Shown: positions 15,731 through 25,320, counted from the stretch's first letter. The stretch: DNA of 64,000 bases from Selenomonadaceae bacterium (GCA_030523645.1 JAUNIB010000005.1:50860-114859), one strand, 5' to 3'. Made by a program: numbers and translations. Notes: generated by a model from the sequence alone, not told the origin.

Positions 15731-16987
15731 TCACCGTGTCTGCCTTGCACAGCCCTTCACAATCTCCACGATTACCTCCATTGCCTTCTCCATGGACTGC
15801 AGCGGCAGGTATTCGCAGCGGCTGTGATAATTCTGACCGCCGGTGAAAATATTAGGGCAGGGCAGACCCATGAAGGAGAGACGGGCACCGTCCGTACCGC
15901 CGCGCACCGGCTTGATAATCGGCTCGATGCCCAGCCGCAGCATTGCCTCCCGGGCAATGTCTACCACGAACATTTTGTCCAGCAGCTTCTCCTTCATGTT
16001 GTAGTAGCTGTCTTTTATCTCTGCGGTGGCTGTGCCTGCACCGTATTTTTCATTCAGCTCTGAGGCTATCCGGAGCAGCAGCTCCTTGCGCTCCTCGAAG
16101 CGGCGGCGGTCGTGATCCCGTATCAGCATACCCATAGTCACGGCCTCAACATCGCCTCTGATATTCTGCACATGGAAGAAGCCCTGATAGCCTTCCGTAC
16201 ATTCGGGATATTCATCGGAGGGAAGCATCTGCTGAAGCTCGGCCGCCAGCTTTACCGCATTTATCATCTTGCCCTTGGCCGAGCCGGGATGGACATTCCG
16301 CCCCTGCAGCCTGACAGTGACATTGGCGGCATTGAAGTTCTCATATTCCAGCCCGCCGAGCTCATCGCCGTCCATCGTATAGGCGAAGTCCGCACCGAAG
16401 GCGGCCACATCGAATAAATCCGCGCCCCGGCCGATTTCCTCGTCAGGGGTAAAGCAGATGCGGATTTTGCCGTGCTTTATTTCCGGATGTTCACGGAGAT
16501 ATTCCATAGCGCTGACGATTTCACAGACACCGGCCTTATCATCGGCACCCAGCAGAGTAAGACCGTTGGTCACCATGATATCCTGCCCTGTGTATTTGAT
16601 AAGCTCGGGAAATTCGCCGGGGGAGAGAATAACCTGTGCTTCTTCATTAAGCACAATGTCCCCGCCGTCATAGTCCTGTACTATTCTTTCCTCCATCGGC
16701 TCTGCCGGTGCGTCGGGACTGGTGTCCATGTGGGCGATAAATCCGACCACAGGAGCATCGGCAGACCCGTCATCATTGGCCGGCAGGGTACCCATTATAT
16801 AGCCGTTGCTGTCCAGCGTTACCTCGGTCAGACCTATCTGCCGCAGCTCGTCGGCTAAATGGCGGGCAAAGTCCATCTGCCCGTCAGAGCTGGGGCAGGC
16901 ATCCGAATTGGGATTTGAGGCTGAAGAAAAATGAATATATTTCCGAAATCTTGCGACAAGTCTTTCTCTGCTGCTGTTTTCTGTCAT
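15731..16987 (-). CDS. pepT: Peptidase T (tripeptide aminopeptidase)
   Basis: 418 aa, full length for PepT of the M20B family, which removes N-terminal residues from tripeptides in the cytoplasm. Zinc-site segments are present: GFIAHMDTSPDAP, LLGADDKAGV, CFTPDEEIGRGAD and a C-terminal GGQNYHSRCEYLP. RGGTDGARLSFMGLP is a family signature. GGAGG lies 8 nt before the ATG. Single gene; supports peptide use as a carbon and nitrogen source. Confidence 0.95.
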   Translation of the reverse strand: MTENSSRERLVARFRKYIHFSSASNPNSDACPSSDGQMDFARHLADELRQIGLTEVTLDSNGYIMGTLPANDDGSADAPVVGFIAHMDTSPDAPAEPMEERIVQDYDGGDIVLNEEAQVILSPGEFPELIKYTGQDIMVTNGLTLLGADDKAGVCEIVSAMEYLREHPEIKHGKIRICFTPDEEIGRGADLFDVAAFGADFAYTMDGDELGGLEYENFNAANVTVRLQGRNVHPGSAKGKMINAVKLAAELQQMLPSDEYPECTEGYQGFFHVQNIRGDVEAVTMGMLIRDHDRRRFEERKELLLRIASELNEKYGAGTATAEIKDSYYNMKEKLLDKMFVVDIAREAMLRLGIEPIIKPVRGGTDGARLSFMGLPCPNIFTGGQNYHSRCEYLPLQSMEKAMEVIVEIVKGCARQTR

Positions 16988-17145
16988 AAAAATGCCTCCC
17001 TGTATATGTCCGGATTTAGTCAGTCATATTGCAGCACAATCGCTGTAAACTCTTTCCTACGGTATATCAGCTTTCGCTGAAAAAAGGCGGTATTATTCGG
17101 TTTTCTCATGCACGGCTTCGGAAAATCCGGGCCGCTTTTCGTCAA

Positions 17146-17177
17146 GAAAAAATAGCCGCTGCACAGGCAGCGGCTAT
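17146..17177 (-). terminator. Terminator of the NhaC gene
   Basis: Stem ATAGCCGCTGC / GCAGCGGCTAT, followed on the minus strand by T6. It lies 18 bp beyond the stop codon of the 17195-18604 gene. Confidence 0.88.
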
Positions 17178-17194
17178 CTGAAATGAGTTCTGCT

Positions 17195-18604
17195 TTACAT
17201 CATATACCCGGCAGCAAGGAATGCGGCAGTTGCCAGAACTGCGCCGATGATGGCGTAAGGGAACTGGGTAACGGCATGAGATATGTTGGATATATTGCAG
17301 CTTGAGGAGGTAAGTACCGTCGCGTCGGCATAGAAGCAGGCGTGACTGCCGAAGACACCGCCGGAGATGACAGCGCCGACCACCAGCATTACATCGCAGC
17401 CGAGGGATACGGCCATGGGTACGACGATGGCGATGGCGATGGACTCAATACCGAAGAAGGAGGCGGTGACGAAGGTCAGCAGGCTGACGATGACGAAAAT
17501 AACGGCGGCCATTACCTGTGCATTGAGGAACGGCTGAGCCAGCGAAATGACATACTGGGGCAGCTCCATATTGCCGCAGGCGCGGCGGAGCATGAAGGCG
17601 GCCAAGGTGATGCCAAGTACCGGCATCATGTCCTCAAATCCAAGCCAGAAAAGCTCGAAGTAGCGGGTGAGATTCATCTTGCCGCGGGAAGTGTAGAGGA
17701 AGAAGCAGATTGCCAGAGTGAATACGACCGCAATGAGCATATCCGCCGTCACAATCGTGATGCCGATAAGGGCGCCCATGGGGATGACGAAATCCCAGAT
17801 ATTCGGCTTCGGCTTTTCGGGAGCGCCGGCCATTTTTGTCTCTGCATCAGCCGCCATTTCGACCATAGCCCCGGCCACACCGCCGTCGATTTCTTCATCG
17901 GCCTCGGCCACCTCTGTCGCCAGAGCGCACTGGCTTTCGTAGGCGGTCTTCATAGCACCGATTTTGGGGATAACACCGAGGCAGAAGAGGAAAACCACCA
18001 GCAGGGCAGCCATAGGATAGAATACATAGGGCATGGCGTGCATATAGGCTTCCATGCCGGAGGAGAAATTCATGGCGACGATGGCCGGCTCCTCAGAGAG
18101 TATTCCTGAGTAGAATACCGCCCAGGTGGATATGGGCAGCAAGGCACATACCGGAGCACCGGTGGAGTCAATGACATAGGCGAGAGCCTGACGGGGCACC
18201 TTGCGCTTGTCGCAGACATTCTTCATACAGGTACCGATGGTCATGATATTCAGGTAGTCGTCGACGAAGATGGCAACGCCAAGGACGAATGAAGCGAGGA
18301 GAGTACTTCGCTCGCTCTTGCAGTACTTCATAACGAAGTTGGCAAAGCCCATAGTGCCTTTGACCTCAGTCAGAAGGAAGATGAGACCGCCGAACATTCC
18401 GCAGACCAGCAGGACATAGGCATTGTCCTGATTGGTACATTCATCCAGCAGAATCTTGCACCAGGCAGGAATGAAATTCGCCCCATCGGTGATGAGACAG
18501 GCGACGAGAGTACCGAGAATCAGGGACTCAAACGACTTCTTAGTAGCGACGGCAAAGATAAACATTGCCAAAGGCGGGATAAGACAAAGTGCTCCGTATT
18601 CCAT
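17195..18604 (-). CDS. NhaC-family Na+/H+ antiporter
   Basis: 469 aa with about 11-12 membrane segments. IFVDDYLNIMTIGTCMKNVC followed by IDSTGAPVCALLPISTWAVF is the hallmark of NhaC/YufR transporters, where the Asp pair and the TGAP loop form the ion site. The C-terminal half has SAFFGIESIAIAI-like and GGVFGSHACFYADATVLTSS segments. A long acidic loop near 215-245 (EVAEADEEIDGG) faces the cytoplasm. It may exchange Na+ for H+ or for an organic acid (malate/lactate type). Ribosome-binding site is weak (AAGGAT). Divergent from a flavodoxin gene. Confidence 0.9.
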   Translation of the reverse strand: MEYGALCLIPPLAMFIFAVATKKSFESLILGTLVACLITDGANFIPAWCKILLDECTNQDNAYVLLVCGMFGGLIFLLTEVKGTMGFANFVMKYCKSERSTLLASFVLGVAIFVDDYLNIMTIGTCMKNVCDKRKVPRQALAYVIDSTGAPVCALLPISTWAVFYSGILSEEPAIVAMNFSSGMEAYMHAMPYVFYPMAALLVVFLFCLGVIPKIGAMKTAYESQCALATEVAEADEEIDGGVAGAMVEMAADAETKMAGAPEKPKPNIWDFVIPMGALIGITIVTADMLIAVVFTLAICFFLYTSRGKMNLTRYFELFWLGFEDMMPVLGITLAAFMLRRACGNMELPQYVISLAQPFLNAQVMAAVIFVIVSLLTFVTASFFGIESIAIAIVVPMAVSLGCDVMLVVGAVISGGVFGSHACFYADATVLTSSSCNISNISHAVTQFPYAIIGAVLATAAFLAAGYMM

Positions 18605-18822
18605 TGGAAATTATCACAATCCTTATTTTATTCTCTGGGTATATTTTATATGAAAATCGAAAAAAGAAAAGGGGGAAGATTATAAAATCTACCTCAATTA
18701 TGCTCATTTATCCTCAAAAAGAGAAATTTTGCAGGGGAACAGGGCAGGGAAATAGAATAGTAAATATAAATCCGCAGAAAAAATTTCCTTTGAGGGAAAA
18801 TGTAAGGAAGCAGGAAAGCAAA

Positions 18823-19272
18823 ATGAAAACTGTCATTGTATATGCAAGCGTACATCATGGGAATACGAAAAAGATTGCAGATGCAATCGCAAATGAATAC
18901 GAAGTCGACCTTGTGGATGCCACGAAGGTAAAGGAAAAAGATTTGTCGGAATATGATTTAATCGGTTTCGCATCGGGTGTATATGGATTTAATCTTCATC
19001 GGTCAATCATCGACTTTGCCGCAGAAAATTTGCCGGCGAATAAAAGGATTTTTATAATTACTACGAGTGCAATGAACAAAGATTTTTCCCGTTCATTTAT
19101 GCGGGCGATTGAAAATAGAGGTGCGGAGGTAGTTGGAAAATTTTCCTGTCAAGGATACAACACCTTCGGCCCCTTTAAGCTGGTGGGAGGCACCGGCAAG
19201 GGCCATCCTGATGAGAAGGATATATCTGAGGCAGTAGCATTTTATAAAAGAATAAGTGAGTCCGTCTATTAA
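18823..19272 (+). CDS. Flavodoxin
   Basis: 149 aa from the ATG at 18823, preferred because AAGGAAG precedes it and the protein opens MKTVIVYASVHHGNTKKIAD; the longer reading frame has no family resemblance. The phosphate-binding loop ASVHHGNTKK and the FMN-binding GFASGVYG and CQGYNTFGPF loops match flavodoxin-like proteins. It carries electrons in the cytoplasm in place of ferredoxin. The gene's last three codons and its stop form half of dispersed palindrome copy 4. Confidence 0.92.
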   Translation: MKTVIVYASVHHGNTKKIADAIANEYEVDLVDATKVKEKDLSEYDLIGFASGVYGFNLHRSIIDFAAENLPANKRIFIITTSAMNKDFSRSFMRAIENRGAEVVGKFSCQGYNTFGPFKLVGGTGKGHPDEKDISEAVAFYKRISESVY

Positions 19273-19280
19273 TAGACGAA
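19261..19280. promoter_or_regulatory. Dispersed palindrome, copy 4, overlapping the flavodoxin stop (candidate parS)
   Basis: TCCGTCTATTAATAGACGAA, one base off the perfect 20-bp form. It includes the flavodoxin codons Val-Tyr-stop, so coding and palindrome overlap. No T-run follows, which argues against a terminator. Confidence 0.7.
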
Positions 19281-19419
19281 TTTACACAGCAGGATAAACT
19301 GAGGCGGGGAAAAGTGCCTTGCTTGCACGGATGAGATTATGAAGGTGCATATAAGGGGCGGGGAAGGATGGCAGAGCCCTGACATGAGACCGCAAGACAG
19401 CCTTGAATAAGAGGATAAG

Positions 19420-19453
19420 AAAAACGCCGGCAGATAGTTCTGCCGGCGTTTTT
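19420..19453 (+). terminator. Rho-independent terminator downstream of flavodoxin
   Basis: Stem AAAACGCCGGCAGA / TCTGCCGGCGTTTT with T5. The 140 bp between it and the flavodoxin gene contain no gene I can recognise. Confidence 0.85.
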
Positions 19454-19527
19454 GGCTGATAGAAGGGGATTTAGATTTTCCGGGGATTTTGAGAATTTTA
19501 CGGCCTGTGCAACAGCTCCGGCCGATT

Positions 19528-19722
19528 TCAGAAAAAGTTGAATTTGCTGATGCCCAGTTTCTCAGACAGCTTCCTGCTTACCGTTCTTCCGCTGCCTGCA
19601 TAGGTGAGCTTGCCCTTCTCGCCGAGATAAAGAACCTGAACGGCTTTTGAGTCGGCGGTTTTTGTATTCCTTGCGGAAGCAACAACGCTGCAGGAACGGT
19701 TTTGATTTGATATTCTTTCCAT
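19528..19722 (-). CDS. Small basic protein of unknown function (64 aa)
   Basis: The ATG at 19722 has a perfect AAAGGAGG 8 nt upstream, which is why I call this short frame a gene. The protein is basic and Ser/Lys-rich (VQVLYLGEKGKLTYAGSG, then RTVSRKLSEKLGISKFNFF) with no membrane segment. I do not recognise a family. It lies alone between two terminators or intergenic stretches. Confidence 0.65.
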   Translation of the reverse strand: MERISNQNRSCSVVASARNTKTADSKAVQVLYLGEKGKLTYAGSGRTVSRKLSEKLGISKFNFF

Positions 19723-20158
19723 GATAAAAGCCTCCTTTATGGGCGCAGTATTCGCTTACAAGGATAATTTATCATTGGTATAAGACCATTAAAGGGACTT
19801 CTGGCAAAGAAAAATACAAATTTATTCAAGCCTGGAATTAAAAAGTACAGCGGCAAGGGGAAGACGAAAGAGTATTTCGGTTCTGTGATTTTTGCGGGAA
19901 ATTGATAACGAGTTAATAAGGGCATTTATGGATAATAATATCTTTTGGAAGCCAAACAGGTAATTTAGGAGCAGAGAATTTTTTCCGCGAGTGAATAGAA
20001 AAATGCTTAAGATGGTTAAATATCAACTCGATATTGCAAGTGAGGAACGGTAACTTAATCGTCGGCTTTTTAGATTGCAATATGTGCAAAAACAGGCTCA
20101 TAGGACACCGGTGCCTTATAGAGATTCGTTCAGTGAGCGAATGGCAGGAGTGATGGTA
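19723..20158. other. Intergenic stretch without a recognised gene
   Basis: AT-rich, with only short unsupported reading frames on both strands. It must contain the promoter of the 64-aa gene. Nothing else recognised. Confidence 0.4.
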
Positions 20159-20317
20159 ATGGCAGTAGGATTTTCTAACTGGTTGGAAGAAATGCTGTGG
20201 CGGCTTAAGGAAGTAGACCCTGGTCAGCGAAAATCAATTTGGAAAGAGATTTATGCTAAATCAGGGATGGCATATACGGAAGAAGAAATAGAAAAACTGG
20301 CGTTAAATATTAATTAG
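20159..20317 (+). CDS. Small unknown protein (52 aa)
   Basis: ATG at 20159 with AGGAG 8 nt upstream; the frame is open further upstream to 20075 but with poor start signals. Sequence is MAVGFSNWLEEMLWRLKEV then charged helix (KEIYAKSG, TEEEIEKLALNIN). It is amphipathic and helical with no family I recognise. Could be a remnant of a larger gene. Confidence 0.45.
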   Translation: MAVGFSNWLEEMLWRLKEVDPGQRKSIWKEIYAKSGMAYTEEEIEKLALNIN

Positions 20318-20466
20318 AGTAAACACGGCTGATCACTTGATTGTGACTGGCCGTTGTTTTGTAAATGAGATGTTTTACGGTCGACCGCATTAATGGGAAA
20401 GATACCATGTATACTATGGCGATAATTTAGTTCGCAACTTTTTTTCCGAGATTATTTTTGTGCGAA

Positions 20467-20592
20467 ATGATATTATTGGTATTGTTAGTTGAGGGTCTCT
20501 ATTATGCTCGTCCTGTAGCCATGTTTATGAGCTTTGTGGATACAGTAAAGTATCCTGAGGCAGCGCAGAAATACAGGCTTGAAAAGCTATAA
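20467..20592 (+). CDS. Possible short ORF or gene remnant (41 aa)
   Basis: An open frame [20 protein letters not shown] followed by [18 protein letters not shown], ending 44 bp before the MBL gene. There is no good ribosome-binding site, so it may be a remnant of a degraded gene. Low certainty. Confidence 0.25.
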   Translation: MILLVLLVEGLYYARPVAMFMSFVDTVKYPEAAQKYRLEKL

Positions 20593-20636
20593 CGCACGTT
20601 ATCACCAAACAGCTTTTATGTGTGGGAGGAATAAAA

Positions 20637-21455
20637 ATGAAGATATCGGTTTTGATAGATAATATAGAGAATGGCAGTCTCGTTGGAGAATGGGGCCTGG
20701 CAATCTGCATTGAGCATAACGGCAGAAAGATTCTTCTTGATACTGGCGGCTCTGAACAGTTTCTGGACAATGCTGCCAAAATGGGGATAGATGTCAAGGA
20801 AATTGATGCGGCAGTACTTTCCCATGCACATTATGACCATGCAAATGGAATGGATGCGTTTTTTGCGTCGAACAGTAGGGCAAATCTTTACCTTCAGTCC
20901 TGCTGCCGTGAAAACTGCTATGCGGAAAAAGAAAATGGATTGGAATATATCGGGATAAAAAAAGGCTGGCTTGAAAAACATAAACAGCGGCTGTCGTATA
21001 TAAACAGTGACTGTTTCCCGCTGGGCAATGGAGCGGTAATCCTTCCGCATCGCACAGAGGGGCTTGAGGCAGAGGGCGTTAAGGCGAAAATGTTCATCAA
21101 GGAAGATGAAAGACTGGTACCTGAAACATTCGCTCACGAGCAGACTCTGGTACTTGAAACTGAGTCTGGGCTTGCAGTATTTAGCAGCTGTTCCCATGCA
21201 GGAGTGGACAACATTATAAATGAAGTCAGAAGAGCTTATCCGGAAAAGAAAATCTGTGCTTACATCGGAGGAATGCATCTTTTTAAGACAGAAGATGATG
21301 AGGTTATCGCTCTGGCAAAGAGACTGAAGAATTCTGGGGTAGACCGGATTATTACAGGACACTGTACGGGAGATCATGCACTTGAAATATTGAAGAATGA
21401 ACTGGGTGATAGATTGATTGCCATGCATTCAGGTCTTGAAATCGAGATTGATTGA
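20637..21455 (+). CDS. MBL-fold metallohydrolase, COG1237-like
   Basis: 272 aa from the ATG at 20637 (GGAGG 7 nt upstream). LLDTGGSEQFLDNAAKMGID, the metal motif SHAHYDHANG (HxHxDH) and FSSCSHAGVDNII match the family that includes 7,8-dihydropterin-6-yl-methyl-4-(beta-D-ribofuranosyl)aminobenzene 5'-phosphate synthase homologues. GGMHLF and TGHCTG supply further ligands. In bacteria the real substrate is mostly unknown. Cysteines in YLQSCCRENCY are unusual. Single gene with a convergent terminator. Confidence 0.85.
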   Translation: MKISVLIDNIENGSLVGEWGLAICIEHNGRKILLDTGGSEQFLDNAAKMGIDVKEIDAAVLSHAHYDHANGMDAFFASNSRANLYLQSCCRENCYAEKENGLEYIGIKKGWLEKHKQRLSYINSDCFPLGNGAVILPHRTEGLEAEGVKAKMFIKEDERLVPETFAHEQTLVLETESGLAVFSSCSHAGVDNIINEVRRAYPEKKICAYIGGMHLFKTEDDEVIALAKRLKNSGVDRIITGHCTGDHALEILKNELGDRLIAMHSGLEIEID

Positions 21456-21597
21456 TTTTTGATGAATACGCAGAAAGGGATTACAAGAAACCTAAAATGG
21501 AAGCGTAGGGGATTGAGACTGTTGTTGATGTGTGTAGAATTGCCGGAATATTAGGCCACGTACCTTCGGATTGATGGGGGTATCGTCATGGGAGAAA

Positions 21598-21643
21598 CAA
21601 AGGGGCTGTCGCACTAATGAAAATTAGTGCGACAGCCCCTTTG
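21598..21643. terminator. Terminator between the MBL gene and dcuC
   Basis: Arms AGGGGCTGTCGCACTAAT and its exact complement around a 4-nt loop, with T-rich flanks on both strands. It lies 31 bp past the dcuC stop and 146 bp past the MBL stop. Confidence 0.88.
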
Positions 21644-21673
21644 CAATCTAATAAACTAATCCGACTTAATTTC

Positions 21674-23032
21674 TCAGAGCATAACAGCCGTCACGAAGGA
21701 AACAATCATAGCGATACCCATCGGGATAGCGGTACGCTTGGCAATATCTATCGGAGAAACATTTGCCACACCGGCTACAGCAACAACGGCTGCCGTAATC
21801 GGCGAAGCGCTTCTGGCGATACTGGATGCCATCTGCATCGGGGTTATCATAGCGACAGGAGAAATGGACAGCTTGGCGGCAATAGCCGGAACGATAGCAC
21901 CGAAGGAATAGAACGGTGCATTGCCGGAGCCCATTATGATTGCGGCTGCAGCTACGATAGCGGTCATGATAGCGGTGACACCGACAGCACCCATACCGGA
22001 ACTCTGAGCAGCGTGAACGATGATATCGATTGTGCCAATCTTGGTAAGACCATAGGCGAAAGTCTCACCGGCTACAATCAGGGAGATAACGGTGGCAAAG
22101 GTCTGACCCATACCATCGAAGAATACCTGCAGGCTGGAGAAGACCTTCTTCACATCACCAGTCCGAATCAGCTCACAGACGATAGCAACGAAGATACTGA
22201 TAATCATCGCAGTTACTACCGGCATCTTGATAGAGGTGATGAAGAGCTTGCTGAAAACGATAACCAGAGAGATAGGCACCAGCGGCAGCAATGCATAGTA
22301 AAGCGGAGCGGTCTGCTCAGCAGCTTCAGTCTGCGGCTCGATTACCACAGTTTCACTGCCTACGCCTTCCTTCTTGTCAAAATATTTCTGTACGAAATAA
22401 TGAGCTACTGCAATAGCCGTGATAGTGAAAATCGCAACAGGAATCTGCTCACCGACAAAGTAATCAGAAACATCCAGCTTGGCGGTCTTAGCCGCAAAAA
22501 CTGCAGTACCGGAAGCCGGACCGAGGTCAAGGCAGGGAGTAGTCGCAATGACAGCTGCTGCGGACAGTCGGCTTACACCCAGGCTGGTGAGTACCGGATA
22601 CATGGTTGCCATGAGCAGCACGCACAGACCGGCAGCACTGGGGATAACGATATTCAGCAGCTGACCGACGATATAGCTCAAGGCCAGCAGAATATACGGA
22701 GACTTGATAAAGCTCAAGGGAGCAGCGGAGACCTTTACCAGAACCTTGCTGGCACCGATATGGTCCATGTACTTGGCAAAACCAGCTACCGACATGATTA
22801 CGAGGCCAATGCCGGCGGCTCTGGAGCTGCAAGTCTTCTCGATGAACTTGAAGATATCAAACCAGGGCAGACCGGTGGTGTTTTTGGAATCCAGTATAGG
22901 ATATCCCATCAGTATAGCAACTACCATCAGGAAGATACCGCCTGCCAGCAGGACTGCCTGCGGCTTAATCTTCTTTATTATCATGTAAGAGACTACGGCA
23001 GTAACAAATAAGGCAATGAAAGCTTGTAGCAT
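21674..23032 (-). CDS. dcuC: Anaerobic C4-dicarboxylate transporter, DcuC family
   Basis: 452 aa with about 12 membrane segments. Family segments seen: GLVIMSVAGFAKYMDHIGAS, LNIVIPSAAGLCVLLMATMYP, MGSGNAPFYSF and SIARSASPITAAVVAVAG. Located in the inner membrane. DcuC carriers move C4-dicarboxylates in anaerobic metabolism, but related proteins carry other organic or amino-acid derivatives. AAAGGAG precedes the ATG. It lies 16 nt downstream of an M20 peptidase gene on the same strand, so the transporter may import the peptide or amide that the peptidase cleaves. Confidence 0.9.
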   Translation of the reverse strand: MLQAFIALFVTAVVSYMIIKKIKPQAVLLAGGIFLMVVAILMGYPILDSKNTTGLPWFDIFKFIEKTCSSRAAGIGLVIMSVAGFAKYMDHIGASKVLVKVSAAPLSFIKSPYILLALSYIVGQLLNIVIPSAAGLCVLLMATMYPVLTSLGVSRLSAAAVIATTPCLDLGPASGTAVFAAKTAKLDVSDYFVGEQIPVAIFTITAIAVAHYFVQKYFDKKEGVGSETVVIEPQTEAAEQTAPLYYALLPLVPISLVIVFSKLFITSIKMPVVTAMIISIFVAIVCELIRTGDVKKVFSSLQVFFDGMGQTFATVISLIVAGETFAYGLTKIGTIDIIVHAAQSSGMGAVGVTAIMTAIVAAAAIIMGSGNAPFYSFGAIVPAIAAKLSISPVAMITPMQMASSIARSASPITAAVVAVAGVANVSPIDIAKRTAIPMGIAMIVSFVTAVML

Positions 23033-23048
23033 GATAACTCTCCTTTTG

Positions 23049-24185
23049 CTATTTTGCTGCTATGATGTACTCGATTGTTTTCTCCAGCAGGCACATTCTC
23101 GGCTCGATGGTGTCGATCTCCATGTACTCTCTTACGCTGTGAGCGCCGCCGCCTACCGGGCCGAAGCCGTCGATAGTCGGTATCCCTGCTGCTGCTGCGA
23201 AGCTGCCATCGCTGCCGCCGCCGCTTGCCGTCCAGCCAAAGGGGATATTCAGCTCCTGGCCGATAGCTTCTATCTGCTTCATCAGAGCACGAGTCTCGTC
23301 GTTCGGCAGCATCGGCGGTCTTGATACGCCGCCCTCTACTTTTGCGGTCGTACCTTCGACGTGCGGAGCTTTTATCATATCGGACATTATCTGTTCGATT
23401 CGCTTCAGCTCCTCGAGCTGATAATATCTGACATCTATTTCCGCGCTGGCATGGTCGGCTACAGCACTGACCGAAGTACCGCCGCTCACCTTGCCCACAT
23501 TCACGGTAGTTTCTTTGGTCAGGTCGGTCGCCTGCTCCAGAGTCATTATCCAGCTGCCCAGCTCATTGATGGCACTGCGTCCGCTGGTGAAATCTACACC
23601 GGCGTGCGCTCCCACACCATCAATGGACAGCTTATACCGAGCTATGCCCTTGCGCTGATGCACGAGGTTTCCGTTGGCCCGGGCACCTTCCAGTACGAGA
23701 ACATAGCGGCTCTTTTCCGCCAGCTCTACTGAATGACTGTAAGAAAACTTCGAGCTTATACCCTCATGGTCACTGTTATAGAAAACGCAGATTGAGGCAT
23801 TTTCCAGTTTGCCCTCCTGCTGCATACTCTCCAGAACGTAGAAAATGCTCAGCAGTCCGGCCTTGCAGTCGATAACACCTGGGCCGTATGCTCTCCCGTC
23901 CTTTTCACTGTACGGTCGTTCCTTGGCGGTACCAATCGGGAATACCGTGTCCATGTGAGCCAGCAGAAGGATGTCGTACTTATCACTTTCGCTGTTGGTT
24001 ATCTTCAGGCACGGGCCGATAGTGTCATCGTAAACCTCTGACTTTATCTGCCAGCCCAATCCTTTGAACTTCTCCGCCAGGAAATTTCCGACCTGAGTCG
24101 TACCGGCCGGATCGGTAGAAACGCTATCAATGTTTACCAGCGTCTCCAAATCCACAAGATAACTTCTGACATCAATGCTTTTCAT
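23049..24185 (-). CDS. M20-family metallopeptidase, glutamate carboxypeptidase-like
   Basis: 378 aa. LLLAHMDTVFPIGTA, AYGPGVIDCKAGLL and YNSDHEGISS give the di-zinc ligands; GVGAHAGVDF marks the lid domain and ASGGGSDGSFAAAAGIPTIDG the active-site loop. This pattern fits glutamate carboxypeptidase/CPG2 relatives that release Glu or Asp from acyl or peptide conjugates. In the catalytic core Glu is followed by Gly (HEG rather than EE), a change from common M20 members worth noting. First gene of an operon with dcuC; the divergent LysR gene probably regulates it. Confidence 0.85.
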   Translation of the reverse strand: MKSIDVRSYLVDLETLVNIDSVSTDPAGTTQVGNFLAEKFKGLGWQIKSEVYDDTIGPCLKITNSESDKYDILLLAHMDTVFPIGTAKERPYSEKDGRAYGPGVIDCKAGLLSIFYVLESMQQEGKLENASICVFYNSDHEGISSKFSYSHSVELAEKSRYVLVLEGARANGNLVHQRKGIARYKLSIDGVGAHAGVDFTSGRSAINELGSWIMTLEQATDLTKETTVNVGKVSGGTSVSAVADHASAEIDVRYYQLEELKRIEQIMSDMIKAPHVEGTTAKVEGGVSRPPMLPNDETRALMKQIEAIGQELNIPFGWTASGGGSDGSFAAAAGIPTIDGFGPVGGGAHSVREYMEIDTIEPRMCLLEKTIEYIIAAK

Positions 24186-24315
24186 AAATCACACCCCTTT
24201 TGCGTTATGTTGATTACCCTACTACAGGTCATATTAATTGCCGCGGGGGCAAATGTAAAACTCATAGTTCTTATTATTTTATTAGCGAAAGTTATTGAGG
24301 AAATCAATCGGGAAT

Positions 24316-24335
24316 GTTATCATACAAATGATAAC
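24316..24335. promoter_or_regulatory. Inverted repeat in the LysR-peptidase intergenic region
   Basis: GTTATCATACAAATGATAAC: perfect 8-bp arms with a 4-bp spacer, 46 bp from the LysR start and 130 bp from the peptidase start. Suited to be the LysR-type regulator's binding site, although the typical T-N11-A box is not obvious. Confidence 0.6.
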
Positions 24336-24381
24336 GATTGTATAGTTAACCGGTCTTGTGAATTGTTTACGGAGGTTCATC

Positions 24382-25290
24382 ATGCTGCTCAAGCAACTGC
24401 AGTATTTCATGGTAGTGGCTGAATGCCGACATTTTACCAATGCCGCAAAACAGCTCTATGTAACTCAGTCTGCCCTCTCTCAGCAGATAAACAAATTGGA
24501 AAGCGACTTGGGAATAAAGCTCATCAACCGGATATCCCACCCCATTGAGCTGACGGAAGCCGGCAACGAATTCTACATCGGGGCGAAAAAAATACTAGCC
24601 GATGTAGAGGAGCTGCAGGCCGGTATGAGCAGGTGGCATTCGGCAAAATGCAGTACCCTGAAGCTCGGAATCATCTCGGGCCTCGGCCGGATAAAAATCG
24701 CCGAATGGCTGTCGGAATTCAATACCCAGTACGAAAACGTGCAGTTTTCACTGGTCAATCACCTGAGCAAGGAGCTGTGCCGCAGGCTGAACGAAGGCAG
24801 TCTCAACCTGGCTATATGTGCCTCGTCACCGTCATTCAATGTGGCCTATGATTTCGAAACGCGTCTTTTGGAACGAGAGCCGTTTTTAGCCATTCTCCCG
24901 ACAAATCACCCGATGGCCGGTGAGGATAAGTTTGACTTATCAAAGGCCGCCAACGAAAAATATATTTTCCCGACGGAGGACAATCTGTCCCACGATATTT
25001 TTCTGGAAGAGTGTAAAAAAGCCGGGTTCTCCCCCAATGTTATAAGCTACACTAATCGTCCCGGCAGACGCATAGAGCTGGTAAAGGCCGGTCTGGGAAT
25101 CTCACTGATATCAAAAAGCGGCCTATCCTTTTACAATTCAGGTGAAGGTGCCGTCGCCAAGGAACTGGTCACGCCCTTTTACAAGGAAATCGTCATGGCC
25201 CGCAAGAAAAGGGAGTCCTACTCATTTATAGAGAATTCGCTTTGGAACTTCATCGAGGCGAAGATGAACTGTACTCAAAAGCACGGCTGA
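24382..25290 (+). CDS. LysR-family transcriptional regulator
   Basis: 302 aa from the ATG at 24382, supported by GGAGG 6 nt upstream; the eight extra codons upstream are not needed. The helix-turn-helix is at about 1-60 (LKQLQYFMVVAECRHFTNAA, then TQSALSQQINKLESDLG). The rest is a periplasmic-binding-protein-like effector domain. It is divergent from the M20-dcuC operon and probably activates it in response to the imported substrate. Ends close to a terminator. Confidence 0.93.
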   Translation: MLLKQLQYFMVVAECRHFTNAAKQLYVTQSALSQQINKLESDLGIKLINRISHPIELTEAGNEFYIGAKKILADVEELQAGMSRWHSAKCSTLKLGIISGLGRIKIAEWLSEFNTQYENVQFSLVNHLSKELCRRLNEGSLNLAICASSPSFNVAYDFETRLLEREPFLAILPTNHPMAGEDKFDLSKAANEKYIFPTEDNLSHDIFLEECKKAGFSPNVISYTNRPGRRIELVKAGLGISLISKSGLSFYNSGEGAVAKELVTPFYKEIVMARKKRESYSFIENSLWNFIEAKMNCTQKHG

Positions 25291-25320
25291 TATTTACAGT
25301 CTTATACTGCAAAGAAAAGA

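Noticed and set aside
17342..18109. 255-aa plus-strand frame opposite the NhaC gene
   Set aside because: Antisense shadow of a GC-rich gene; no start signal and no domain.
21617..23011. 464-aa plus-strand reading frame opposite dcuC
   Set aside because: Low-complexity, His/Asn/Ser-rich shadow of the transporter with no ribosome-binding site or family.
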